Assembly: GCA_035529735.1 (NCBI GenBank)
Contig: DATKWE010000192.1
Location: 1 to 27,917 of the forward strand
Source: JAAXQD01 sp035529735
Lineage (GTDB): Bacteria; Desulfobacterota; Desulfobacteria; Desulfobacterales; UBA11574
Length of the DNA stretch: 27,917 nt
Reading direction: 5' to 3'
Made by a program: the position numbers and the translations under genes. Below are positions 7,371 to 15,781 of this stretch, in pieces. Positions within the stretch are counted from its first letter, which is position 1. The number at the start of each line of letters is the position of its first letter. A model generated the notes under the pieces. The model was not told the origin of the DNA. It was given only the letters and a program-made list of their open reading frames with translations, and did not search any database.

Positions 7371-8150
7371 ATGATCGAGTTGAAAAGAATAAAAGAGATG
7401 GAAGATTTTAAGAAATTACCCGGGATTCAGAGAAGTGCCTGGGGTTTTTCAGACCTAGATATCGAACCCCATTACGTGATGACACGGGCCCAAAAATATG
7501 GCGGACTGGTACAAGGACTCTACTTTAACGGCGAATTGGCCGGTTATACCTATGCGCTCATCGGCAAATGGGACGGAGAGTATTTTGTCTATTCCCACCA
7601 GGCCGCGGTAAAGAAAGAGCACCAGGACAAAGGGTTCGGCTTTTTGCTGAAAAAAGCACAAAGAGACGAAGTTCGAAAAATGGGATACCATGTGATGCGA
7701 TGGAATTTCGATCCCCTGGAATCCATGAATGCCTTTTTTAATATCCACCGGCTCGGCATTATCAGCGTTGAATATGAAAGAGATATTTACGGAATTGGGG
7801 AAAGCGGCCTCCACAAAGGGCTTCCTACGGACCGGCTGATCGCCATCTGGAAACTCGATTCGGATCGGGTGGTCAAAAAAATGGACAAAAAAGATCCGTC
7901 TATTCTGGTAGACATCCCCCAAGAAAATCTGGAAAATTTTACACACGACACGGCTTACATCGAAATTCCCAAAAATATACGGGCATTGAAAGAGACGCGT
8001 TTAAGCGAAGCCAATGAATGGCGGGTGAAAACGCGGCATCTTTTTGAATCGGCGTTCCAGAAAGGTTATGTTGTCGAAGATTTCGTATTTTCCAAGGATA
8101 AACAGAGAGTTTTTTACAAATTATACCATCGGGAAGCGATGGTATATTAA
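7371..8150 (+). CDS. GNAT-superfamily N-acyltransferase (COG3375-like)
   Basis: A 259-residue protein with a GNAT fold in its first ~150 residues. The acyl-CoA pyrophosphate loop is QDKGFG at 85-90 after the strand YFVYSHQAAV, and WNFDPLESMNAFFNIHRLG (about 110-128) resembles COG3375 predicted acyltransferases. The start is set at 7371 because AGGAG lies 9 nt upstream; the frame is open from 7335 without a signal there. It is followed after 15 bp by an enolase-superfamily enzyme. In Geobacillus and other bacteria a GNAT N-succinyltransferase is paired with N-succinylamino acid racemase to convert D- to L-amino acids, and this pair may do the same. The acyl donor and substrate are inferred. 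Confidence 0.8.
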   Translation: MIELKRIKEMEDFKKLPGIQRSAWGFSDLDIEPHYVMTRAQKYGGLVQGLYFNGELAGYTYALIGKWDGEYFVYSHQAAVKKEHQDKGFGFLLKKAQRDEVRKMGYHVMRWNFDPLESMNAFFNIHRLGIISVEYERDIYGIGESGLHKGLPTDRLIAIWKLDSDRVVKKMDKKDPSILVDIPQENLENFTHDTAYIEIPKNIRALKETRLSEANEWRVKTRHLFESAFQKGYVVEDFVFSKDKQRVFYKLYHREAMVY

Positions 8151-8165
8151 GGAGAAAATAGATCG

Positions 8166-9284
8166 GTGAAACATTTAAAGAAGATCGATTCGGTGGACAT
8201 GTATGTGGTGAGGCTGCCGCTGGTCAAACCGTTTGAGACTAGCTTTTCCGTACAGACCCACAGAGAGGCATTGCTTTTAAAAATCACTTCAGACGCCGTT
8301 TCCGGGTGGGGAGAGTGCGTCACTGCGCCGGATCCTTACTACTGTTACGAAACCAATTCCACGTCATCGCACATCATAAAAGGCTTTCTGATCCCCATTC
8401 TGATGACCCTGAAAAATTTTTCCATTGAAACAGTGTTGCAAAAATTTGACCGGATTAGAGGGCACAATATGGCAAAAGCTGCTGTGGAAAATGCCCTGCT
8501 GGACCTTCTGGCCAGACAGTATGAGATGCCGCTGTTCCAACTGATCGGGGGAAAAGATCAAAAAATTATGTCGGGAATCAGTATTGGAATCAAAGACGAT
8601 ATGGACGATCTTTTTGAATCGATTCAAGCGGCCGGTGACAAAAAATACCACCGAATCAAAATAAAAATAAAAAGGGGCAACGATGTTGAAGTTCTGAAAG
8701 CGGTTCGCAAGACATTTCCCTTCATACGCCTGATGGCCGATGCAAATGCCGATTACGCTCTCGAAGATATCCACATTTTGAAACAGCTCGATGCATTTGA
8801 TCTCATGATGATCGAACAGCCGTTGAACTACGATGACATCTATCTTCATTCATTCCTGCAAAAACAGATCGCTACGCCGGTGTGCCTCGACGAATCCATA
8901 AAGAATCTAAACGACACAAAAACCGCTGTAGCGCTTGGAAGCTGTAAAATAATCAATATCAAACAGGGACGCGTGGGCGGAATGATGAAATCTAAAGCGA
9001 TTCAGGCGTTCTGCACAGACAAAAATATCGGCGTGTGGTCAGGGGGTATGCTGGAAACCGGAATCGGAAGAGCCTTCAATATTCATCTTCAAACACTTCC
9101 GGGGTTTGTCCTTCCGGGAGATACTTCTGAAACCTCACGATACTTTACTGAAGATATCGTTGACACACCCGTGGTTCTGCAGCCGGACGGCTTCATAAAA
9201 ATCCCCGAGGGGACCGGAACCGGTATCCGTGTCCTTTCTGAAAGACTCGACAGATTCAAGGTCTTTTATGAAAAAATCGCGTAA
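8166..9284 (+). CDS. Enolase-superfamily o-succinylbenzoate synthase / N-acylamino acid racemase
   Basis: A 372-residue muconate-lactonizing subgroup enzyme. The catalytic residues are visible: the KxK motif at K165/K167 (RIKIKIK), metal ligands D192 (in ADANAD), E217 (in EQPL) and D242 (in DES), and the opposing lysine K266 (in INIKQGRVGG). WSGGMLETGIGRAFN (291-305) matches the OSBS/NSAR C-terminal barrel. Sequence alone does not separate menaquinone OSBS from N-succinylamino acid racemase, and some enzymes do both. The adjacent acyltransferase favours racemase; no other men genes are near. The start is a GTG at 8166, with AGGAG about 11 nt upstream. No deacylase completing a D-to-L route is in the window. 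Confidence 0.85.
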   Translation: MKHLKKIDSVDMYVVRLPLVKPFETSFSVQTHREALLLKITSDAVSGWGECVTAPDPYYCYETNSTSSHIIKGFLIPILMTLKNFSIETVLQKFDRIRGHNMAKAAVENALLDLLARQYEMPLFQLIGGKDQKIMSGISIGIKDDMDDLFESIQAAGDKKYHRIKIKIKRGNDVEVLKAVRKTFPFIRLMADANADYALEDIHILKQLDAFDLMMIEQPLNYDDIYLHSFLQKQIATPVCLDESIKNLNDTKTAVALGSCKIINIKQGRVGGMMKSKAIQAFCTDKNIGVWSGGMLETGIGRAFNIHLQTLPGFVLPGDTSETSRYFTEDIVDTPVVLQPDGFIKIPEGTGTGIRVLSERLDRFKVFYEKIA

Positions 9285-9451
9285 GGGGGCAATTTCAGAA
9301 ATTTTCATATTCCGCCACCACAGAATCCACGGTATCCACATAAGGTTTTTAAAAATCTCATTATTTATTAAGAAACGGCGAAAATGAATTAACCTTTCGA
9401 AATATCAAGGACCTTTTAAAGAGACGGACCTTACGGACAAACCTTTTTTTA
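9285..9451. other. Intergenic leader before the oxidoreductase promoter
   Basis: Together with the promoter region this makes a 319-bp gene-free stretch. It is AT-rich and holds no convincing hairpin terminator for the preceding gene or any frame with coding character. Confidence 0.4.
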
Positions 9452-9480
9452 TTGACAGTTACTATTTATAAATTTATATT
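9452..9480 (+). promoter_or_regulatory. Strong sigma-70 promoter for the 2-oxoacid oxidoreductase operon
   Basis: A perfect TTGACA (9452-9457), a 17-nt AT-rich spacer and TATATT (9475-9480). The operon's first start codon is about 125 bp downstream. The box sequences and spacing equal those of the trxA promoter at 26699-26727. Confidence 0.65.
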
Positions 9481-9603
9481 TTTTGAGGGATATCCGGAGC
9501 CGGCAGGATCCAATTTTGATTGTCCCGGCAGAAAGTTCGTTAGCGCAGGCGTATCAAGCGTTTTTAATACACTAAAGTGGTATTTGATTATAAGGTGACA
9601 AAT

Positions 9604-10146
9604 ATGATTGAAATCAGAATACACGGTCGAGGCGGACAGGGAAATGTCGCCGCTGCGGAGCTTTTATCTATTGCCGCCTTCAAGGACGGCAAGTTTGCCC
9701 AGGCGTTTCCTTCTTTTGGAGCCGAACGAATCGGCGCCCCTGTCATGGCTTTTGTTAGAATTGATGACAAAAAAATTCGTACCCGTGAAGATATACGAAC
9801 GCCGGATTATCTGATCGTCCAGGACTCTTTTTTGATGGAGACGGTTCCGGTATTGGACGGGCTTAAACCGGATGGTATGATTCTGGTAAACTCGGAAAAA
9901 AAACCCGAAGAATTGCAACTTAAAACCACTGCAACCGTGGAAACCATTTCCGCCACTGAAATAGCGTTGGAGATCATCGGCAGGCCTATACCCAACGCGG
10001 TGATGATTGGTGCGTTTTGTTCCATTACCGGCCTGGTGAGCCTGGACGCCGTGCAGGAAGCCATTATGGAAAAATTTCCCGGCAGGGTTGGCGAAAACAA
10101 TGTGGCTGCCCTTGAACGGGCCCATGAAATCATGCAAAAGAGGTAG
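9604..10146 (+). CDS. porC: 2-oxoacid:ferredoxin oxidoreductase, gamma subunit
   Basis: A 180-residue gamma (domain III) subunit of a pyruvate/2-oxoacid:ferredoxin oxidoreductase, which converts a 2-oxoacid plus CoA to acyl-CoA and CO2 with low-potential electrons. The N-terminus EIRIHGRGGQGNVAAAELL is the family signature, and the central GAERIGAPVMAFVRI and AVMIGAF motifs also fit. The start at 9604 is chosen because AAGGTG lies about 7 nt upstream and it gives the standard length; the frame opens 27 nt earlier. It is first in a four-gene operon and ends 4 nt before the alpha subunit. Whether pyruvate or another 2-oxoacid is the substrate cannot be settled here. Confidence 0.92.
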   Translation: MIEIRIHGRGGQGNVAAAELLSIAAFKDGKFAQAFPSFGAERIGAPVMAFVRIDDKKIRTREDIRTPDYLIVQDSFLMETVPVLDGLKPDGMILVNSEKKPEELQLKTTATVETISATEIALEIIGRPIPNAVMIGAFCSITGLVSLDAVQEAIMEKFPGRVGENNVAALERAHEIMQKR

Positions 10147-10150
10147 TTAC

Positions 10151-11326
10151 ATGCTTAAACAAATCGAAGGATCTCGTGCTGTTGCGGAATGTGTGGCCAT
10201 GTGCCGGCCCAATGTGATTTCCGCTTATCCGATTACTCCGCAAACCCACATTGTAGAAGATCTGGCCATGATTGTCGGCCAGGGGAAACTGGATGCGGAA
10301 TTTATAAATGTGGAAAGTGAATTTGCCGCTGCATCGGTGGTTCTGGGGGCAAGTGCTGCCGGTGCCCGAGCATACTCGGCAACATCATCCCAGGGGCTGT
10401 TATTAATGTGCGAGGTCATTTATTGCATTGCCGGGATGCGATTGCCCATTGTTTTGACATGCGCCAATCGTGCCATATCCGCGCCGCTCAGCATCTGGAA
10501 CGATCAGCAGGACTCCATGGCGTTGAGAGATGCGGGCTGGATTCAGCTCCATGCAGAGGACAATCAGGAGGCAGCGGATTTACACATACAGGCATTCAAG
10601 ATTGCCGAGCAAACCAGTCTGCCGGTGATGGTCTGTATGGACGGCTTTATTCTGACCCATGCCTATGAACCGGTGGACATCCCCGAACCCAAACAAGTCG
10701 ACGATTTTTTGCCCCCGTTTCTTCCGAAAAATATCGTTGACCCCCGATCGCCAAAGGGCATCGGTCTGTTTGCAGATCCGCGGTTCTATCTGGAAACCCG
10801 TTATACTTTACACAGGGCCATGGAGAAATCCGAAGAGACCATCAAGGAGGTCAGTGCGGATTTTGCAAAGACTTTCGGCAGAAACAGCGGTGGGTTCATC
10901 AAAACTTATAAACTTGAAGACGCAGACCTGGTCATTGTCTCCATGGGTTCTGTAGTGGGCACCATCAAGGAACTCATCGACCGGATGGAAGAAGAGGGGA
11001 AAAAAGTGGGACTCGTGCAAATATGTTCCTACCGCCCGTTCCCCAGGCATGAGATTTACAATGTTTTAAAAGACAAAATGAACATCGTTGTCCTTGAAAA
11101 ATCGGTTTCCCTGGGAAGAGGCGGCATCCTTGCCAGTGATGTTCGCTGGTCGTTCCCCAGAGCAGAGAAAAAGGACCGTAACATCAGCAGCTTCATTGCC
11201 GGTTTGGGAGGCCGCAACATACCCATGGACGATTTGCGGTATATGGTCGAGAAAGTCGAAAAAGAACCGGTTGAACTGGAATTTTTAGGCCTAAAAAAAG
11301 AATTGATATCTGAGAAGGATTTATAA
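10151..11326 (+). CDS. porA: 2-oxoacid:ferredoxin oxidoreductase, alpha subunit (PorA-like)
   Basis: A 391-residue alpha subunit (domains I and II). YPITPQT at 26-32 is the family hallmark at the active site, followed by VESEFAAASVVLGASAAGARA, TSSQGLLLMCEVIY and the substrate-side RDAGWIQLHAEDNQEA. The pattern, including DGFILTHAYEPV, is closest to the PorA of four-subunit pyruvate oxidoreductases such as that of Thermotoga; 2-ketoisovalerate enzymes are related. The C-terminal third (ADLVIVSMGSVVGTIKELID, RPFPRHEI) is domain II. The ATG at 10151 lies 10 nt after GAGGT, which overlaps the end of the preceding gene. The beta subunit begins 2 nt after the stop. Confidence 0.92.
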   Translation: MLKQIEGSRAVAECVAMCRPNVISAYPITPQTHIVEDLAMIVGQGKLDAEFINVESEFAAASVVLGASAAGARAYSATSSQGLLLMCEVIYCIAGMRLPIVLTCANRAISAPLSIWNDQQDSMALRDAGWIQLHAEDNQEAADLHIQAFKIAEQTSLPVMVCMDGFILTHAYEPVDIPEPKQVDDFLPPFLPKNIVDPRSPKGIGLFADPRFYLETRYTLHRAMEKSEETIKEVSADFAKTFGRNSGGFIKTYKLEDADLVIVSMGSVVGTIKELIDRMEEEGKKVGLVQICSYRPFPRHEIYNVLKDKMNIVVLEKSVSLGRGGILASDVRWSFPRAEKKDRNISSFIAGLGGRNIPMDDLRYMVEKVEKEPVELEFLGLKKELISEKDL

Positions 11327-11328
11327 TC

Positions 11329-12219
11329 ATGGAACAAAGCGCTGAAGAACTCAACAAGATAGAGAAGAAGGACTTGTTTACCAGTGGGCATCGGGCCTGC
11401 GGCGGATGCGGCCAGGCTCTGGCCGCTCGTTTGGTTGCCGATGCATCCGGTGAAAATACCATTGCCTGCGTGGCCACGGGGTGCCTGGAAGTATTCAGTG
11501 CGCCCTACCCCGACCCTTCCTGGCGCATTCCCTTTTTACACAGCCTTTTCGAGAATGCGGCAGCAGTTGCCTCCGGGGTGGAAGCAGCTTACAAGGCGTT
11601 GAACAAAGGACCGGTTAACATCATCGCCCAGGGCGGCGACGGGAGTACGGCCGATATCGGGTTTCAATGCATGAGCGGCATGTTTGAACGGGGCCACAAT
11701 GTGCTCTATGTGTGTTATGACAATGAAGCCTATATGAACACCGGTGTTCAGCGTTCCAGCTTTACCCCTTTTGGTGCCAGGACTTCCACGACGCCCATGG
11801 GGAACAAAACCCGTAAGAAAAATATGCCCCTGCTTGCAGCCGATCACGGCATCCCCTATGTGGCCACCGCTACGGTGGATGATTTTCGAGATCTTCAGCG
11901 CAAGGTTAAAACAGCGCTTTCCATCGAAGGTCCCAAATACATACACATACTTGCCCCGTGTCCGCTGGGCTGGGGTCATCACGGAGAACTTACGGTCCAG
12001 ATATGCCGGCTGGCCAAAGATACCGGTATATTTCCCATATATGAAATTATCCACGGCAAAGTGACGAATGCAAGGAAGATTCCGGTAAAAGTTCCGGTGG
12101 AAGAGTATTTGAAATTACAGGGTCGCTTCAAGCACCTTTTCAAAAAGGGCCAACCCACACCGGAAGTGGCCGAAATTCAGGAAATCGCCAACCAAAACAT
12201 AGAGAGGTTTAATTTATAA
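11329..12219 (+). CDS. porB: 2-oxoacid:ferredoxin oxidoreductase, beta subunit (thiamine diphosphate)
   Basis: A 296-residue beta subunit carrying thiamine diphosphate and the proximal [4Fe-4S] cluster. Likely cluster ligands are C24 and C27 (ACGGCGQA), C52 (ATGCLE) and C211 (APCPLGW). The diphosphate/Mg2+ motif is GGDGSTADIG (102-111), completed by N132 in YDNEAYMNTG. PMGNKTRKKN (156-165) is typical of PorB. It starts 2 nt after the alpha subunit, and its TAA overlaps the next ATG by one base (TAATG), so translation is likely coupled to the flavoprotein that follows. Confidence 0.93.
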   Translation: MEQSAEELNKIEKKDLFTSGHRACGGCGQALAARLVADASGENTIACVATGCLEVFSAPYPDPSWRIPFLHSLFENAAAVASGVEAAYKALNKGPVNIIAQGGDGSTADIGFQCMSGMFERGHNVLYVCYDNEAYMNTGVQRSSFTPFGARTSTTPMGNKTRKKNMPLLAADHGIPYVATATVDDFRDLQRKVKTALSIEGPKYIHILAPCPLGWGHHGELTVQICRLAKDTGIFPIYEIIHGKVTNARKIPVKVPVEEYLKLQGRFKHLFKKGQPTPEVAEIQEIANQNIERFNL

Positions 12220-13871
12220 TGGAAAAACTACCTTTGGGATTGGTCATCGATTTAAATAAAGTGGTTCCCTATAAGACGGGCTCATGGCGTACGCTGATGC
12301 CTGTAAACATCATGCAGATGCCGCCCTGCACCCATGCCTGTCCGGCAGGTAACGACATTCGCGGATTTTTGAAAGTTCTTGCAGAAAAGGAAGATTATGA
12401 GCAAGCCTGGCATGTTTTGGCGCGCACCAATCCGCTGCCAGCCACATGCGGCCGTGTCTGCCCGCATCCCTGCGAAGCAGGATGTAACCGCCGGGACTTT
12501 GATTCGTCTGTGGCCATCAACTGCAGCGAGCGTCGCGTGGGCGATTACGGTCTGGAGCACAATCTGGAACACAAAAAACTTGTGTCCGGACGCAAAGAGA
12601 AGATTGCGGTGGTGGGTTCAGGTCCTGCAGGGCTTTCGTGTGCGTTTCATCTGGCCAAAAGAGGTTTTAAGGTAAAAATATTCGAGGCCAACGGTGAGCC
12701 GGGCGGCTGGATGCGTTACGGCATCCCCCCCTATCGCCTGCCCAATTACATCCTCAAACAAGAGATTGATAATATACTCCGATTGGGCATCGATCTGGAG
12801 TGTAATGTCAAAGTGGGGGTCAACATCCCCCTGGACCAGTTGACGCGGGAATATAATGCGGTCTTTTTGGGCGTCGGTGCCCAAAAAGGTTTGGGCATCG
12901 ATGTTCCGGGCAAGGATGCGGAGAACGTTTATGCGGGCGTCGACTTTTTAAAGCAGGTCAACAGCGGCAAATGGATGGAAATCGGAAAGGATGTGGTGGT
13001 GATCGGTGGTGGAAATACCGCCATGGACTGCGCCCGTGTCACCAAACGGCTGGGGGCGAACGTAAGTGTGGTTTATCGACGAACCCGCATGGAAATGCCC
13101 GCGATTACCGCCGAAATCGACGAGGCCATGGAAGAGCGCATCATGTTTCGTTATCACACCAACCCGGTTAAATTAGTCACCGATGAAGGCCGGGTTGTGG
13201 GAATTTTGTCGGTTCAAATGGAGTTGAAGGAGCCCGATGCCAGCGGCAGGGCCAGACCGGTGCCCATTACCGGATCCGAGGCATTTATTCCGGCAGATAC
13301 GGTCATTATGGCCACTGGACAGGCGGTCGATTATGACGGGATCGATGTTCAAACGGTAGACAATCAATGGATGTATACCAACGAACATTTAATGACCAGT
13401 ATGGAAGGTGTCTTTGCCGGCGGTGATGCAGTGGCCGGTCTGGAGACGGTCTCCTTGGCCATCGGCCAGGGTATGCGGGCCGCTTCCGCCATTGAAGATT
13501 ACATTGAAGGAAATGTGGAAAGCAGCCTGGCACAGCCGCCGGTGGTCTACTCCAGGGATTTGAATACATACTATTATAATAAACAAAAACCGTTTAATAA
13601 AGAGGCGGTGTCGATTCACACGCGGCTGAAGAATTTCAGGGAGATTTATCCATCTTTTGATCTGAAAGACATTATCGAAGAATCGAAACGCTGTTTCAGC
13701 TGCGGTCTCTGTTTCCACTGCGGCAACTGTTATATGTACTGCCCGGACTCTGCCGTCAAGATATCGCCGTCCACCGGGGGATACGAATTCGACTTGGACT
13801 TCTGCAAGGGATGTGGACTGTGTGCCAAAGAATGTCCCTGCCATTATATTCAGTTGACTCTGGAAAAATGA
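12219..13871 (+). CDS. GltD-like NAD(P)H/FAD oxidoreductase fused to a PorD-like 2x[4Fe-4S] ferredoxin domain
   Basis: A 550-residue electron-transfer protein in the oxidoreductase operon. The N-terminal Cys region (C37, C41, C77, C81, C85, C89) matches the Fe-S fold of glutamate synthase small subunits. An FAD Rossmann motif VVGSGPAG is at 131-138, an NAD(P)-binding motif VIGGGNTAMD at 261-270, and a second FAD motif FAGGDAVAG at 399-407. A linker leads to a C-terminal ferredoxin, with C498/C501/C504/C508 and C529/C532/C535/C539 as two classical CxxCxxCxxxCP sets. Extra cysteines are C492, C495 and C541. The operon has no separate delta (PorD) gene, so this domain probably replaces it and passes electrons to flavin and NAD(P)+. 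No glutamate synthase large subunit is nearby. A comparable 2-oxoglutarate:NADP+ oxidoreductase is known from aromatic-degrading Azoarcus. Confidence 0.88.
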   Translation: MEKLPLGLVIDLNKVVPYKTGSWRTLMPVNIMQMPPCTHACPAGNDIRGFLKVLAEKEDYEQAWHVLARTNPLPATCGRVCPHPCEAGCNRRDFDSSVAINCSERRVGDYGLEHNLEHKKLVSGRKEKIAVVGSGPAGLSCAFHLAKRGFKVKIFEANGEPGGWMRYGIPPYRLPNYILKQEIDNILRLGIDLECNVKVGVNIPLDQLTREYNAVFLGVGAQKGLGIDVPGKDAENVYAGVDFLKQVNSGKWMEIGKDVVVIGGGNTAMDCARVTKRLGANVSVVYRRTRMEMPAITAEIDEAMEERIMFRYHTNPVKLVTDEGRVVGILSVQMELKEPDASGRARPVPITGSEAFIPADTVIMATGQAVDYDGIDVQTVDNQWMYTNEHLMTSMEGVFAGGDAVAGLETVSLAIGQGMRAASAIEDYIEGNVESSLAQPPVVYSRDLNTYYYNKQKPFNKEAVSIHTRLKNFREIYPSFDLKDIIEESKRCFSCGLCFHCGNCYMYCPDSAVKISPSTGGYEFDLDFCKGCGLCAKECPCHYIQLTLEK

Positions 13872-13920
13872 TCCGCTGTCCTCTTCACGGAGATACAGCC
13901 CCGGAAAACGACTGTTAAAG

Positions 13921-13950
13921 AGCCTTCCAGACAAGGAGGGCTTTTTTTTT
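13921..13950 (+). terminator. Intrinsic terminator of the oxidoreductase operon
   Basis: AGCCTTCC (13921-13928) pairs with GGAGGGCT (13935-13942), with one G-U, around a 6-nt loop, and is followed by a run of T to 13950. It lies 50 bp after the last stop codon of the operon. Confidence 0.85.
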
Positions 13951-14167
13951 AACCCTAATTGATCGCAAACAAACTGGGAGAAATATTATACGTGTTTAGT
14001 TTGTTATATTTTTGGTAGATACCAATGTATTTTCATAACGCTTCTATAGACGAGATGTAAATCTTTTAATAGAATCCCATTTTGTTTACCCTTCGGGAAA
14101 GGCCGGGGTTCATTTTAATCTTTTCAAAAACGATATGCGCAAATATTGGGTTTGAAGGAGAATACCT

Positions 14168-15778
14168 ATGATGGAATTTGAATATCAGGAAATGTTTCCT
14201 TTGGGAGATGATACCACCGAATATCGGATGCTCACCGATGCGCATGTCTCGGTAGATGCTTTTAAAGGTGCCGAGATGTTAACGGTGGCCCCGGAAGGGC
14301 TGGCCCTTCTGGCTGAACAGGCTTTCAAGGATGTCTCACACTTGTTGAGACCCTCCCATCTGGAACTTCTGGCAAAGATCCTCGATGATCCTGAAAGTTC
14401 GGACAACGACCGCTATGTGGCCCTTGAAATGCTGAAAAATGCAGTGATTTCCGCAGAAGGCGTTTTCCCCATGTGTCAGGACACCGGAACCGCCATTGTA
14501 ATGGGAAAGAAGGGCCAGCAGGTCTGGACCGGCGCCGGCGATGAACAAGCACTTTCAAAAGGTATTTTTAACGCCTATACGTCCAACAACCTGCGGTATT
14601 CCCAAAACGCTCCTTTAACCATGTATGATGAAGTCAATACCGGCTGCAACCTTCCTGCCCAGATTGAAATTTATGCGGTGGAGGGCGATTCCTATCACTT
14701 TCTCTTTATTGCCAAAGGCGGCGGATCTGCCAACAAAACCTATCTTTACCAGGAGACCAAAGCGACGTTGACCTCTGAAAACCTCATCGCTTTTATGAAA
14801 CGGAAGATGAAAACCCTCGGCACGGCGGCCTGTCCGCCATATCATCTCGCTTTTGCAGTCGGCGGCACCTCCGCTGAAACCAACCTGAAGACCGTAAAAT
14901 TGGCATCCGCAGGATATCTTGACCATCTTCCCACGGCAGGAAACCGATTGGGACATGCATTCAGGGATACAGAGCTTGAAGCCGAAGTGCTTGAAATATC
15001 GCGACAGTTGGGCATCGGTGCCCAGTTTGGCGGAAAATATTTTTGTCATGATGTCCGGGTCATTCGTCTGCCGAGGCACGGCGCATCCTGCCCCATCGGT
15101 CTGGGTGTCAGTTGCAGCGCAGACCGGAACATAAAGGCCAAAATCACCCAACAAGGCATTTTCATAGAACGCCTTGAGACCAACCCGGCCAGATATCTGC
15201 CGGAACCCGGCGGTCCGGATTCAGCCGCCGTTGCCGTGGACCTGAATCGGTCCATGGATGAAGTCCGGGCCGAACTGAGCCAATATCCGGTGGCGACCCG
15301 CCTGCGATTAACCGGAAAAATCGTGGTGGCCAGGGACATCGCCCATGCCAAACTCAAAGATCGTCTGGATAAAGGTGACGATCTTCCCGAATATTTCAAG
15401 AATCACATGGTGTACTATGCCGGACCCGCCAAAACCCCGGAAGGGTATCCTTCCGGATCATTCGGTCCCACCACCGCCGGACGAATGGATCCCTATGTGC
15501 CTATTTTTCAGGCGCACGGCGCTTCCTTGATTATGCTGGCAAAGGGGAACCGTTCAAAAGAAGTTACCCAATCGTGCAAAAAATTCGGCGGATTCTACTT
15601 GGGGTCCATCGGCGGTCCTGCTGCCCGGCTGGGGAAAGAGTGTATCACCAATATCGAGACGTTAGAATATCCGGAACTCGGAATGGAAGCCATAGTTATG
15701 ATCACCGTCAAAGATTTTCCCGCCTTCATCATTGTGGACGACAAGGGGAACGACTTTTTTGAGAATCTGCTGGATTGA
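14168..15778 (+). CDS. fumA: Class I (Fe-S) fumarate hydratase
   Basis: A 536-residue single-chain class I fumarase that reversibly hydrates fumarate to malate with an oxygen-labile [4Fe-4S] cluster. Likely cluster ligands are C103 (PMCQDTGT), C222 (AACPPYH) and C308 (GASCPIG); the first gap of 119 residues equals that between C133 and C252 of the Leishmania enzyme. KGGGSANKT (183-191) is the conserved substrate-side segment. The C-terminal half (PTTAGRMDPYVP, KGNRSKEV, GGFYLGSIGGPAA) is the beta part, which is a separate gene in two-subunit relatives. GAAGGAG lies just upstream; of two adjacent ATGs the first is used. A tartrate dehydratase role is less likely given full length. A cysteine-cluster gene follows after 3 bp. 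Confidence 0.92.
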   Translation: MMEFEYQEMFPLGDDTTEYRMLTDAHVSVDAFKGAEMLTVAPEGLALLAEQAFKDVSHLLRPSHLELLAKILDDPESSDNDRYVALEMLKNAVISAEGVFPMCQDTGTAIVMGKKGQQVWTGAGDEQALSKGIFNAYTSNNLRYSQNAPLTMYDEVNTGCNLPAQIEIYAVEGDSYHFLFIAKGGGSANKTYLYQETKATLTSENLIAFMKRKMKTLGTAACPPYHLAFAVGGTSAETNLKTVKLASAGYLDHLPTAGNRLGHAFRDTELEAEVLEISRQLGIGAQFGGKYFCHDVRVIRLPRHGASCPIGLGVSCSADRNIKAKITQQGIFIERLETNPARYLPEPGGPDSAAVAVDLNRSMDEVRAELSQYPVATRLRLTGKIVVARDIAHAKLKDRLDKGDDLPEYFKNHMVYYAGPAKTPEGYPSGSFGPTTAGRMDPYVPIFQAHGASLIMLAKGNRSKEVTQSCKKFGGFYLGSIGGPAARLGKECITNIETLEYPELGMEAIVMITVKDFPAFIIVDDKGNDFFENLLD

Positions 15779-15781
15779 ACA

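Noticed and set aside
11536..12054. 172-codon minus-strand frame inside porB
   Set aside because: Shadow of a well-supported conserved gene on the opposite strand.
12219..13871. Glutamate synthase small subunit (gltD)
   Set aside because: The N-terminal part is GltD-like, but there is no large subunit nearby, and the operon context plus the C-terminal PorD-like ferredoxin indicate a 2-oxoacid oxidoreductase partner.
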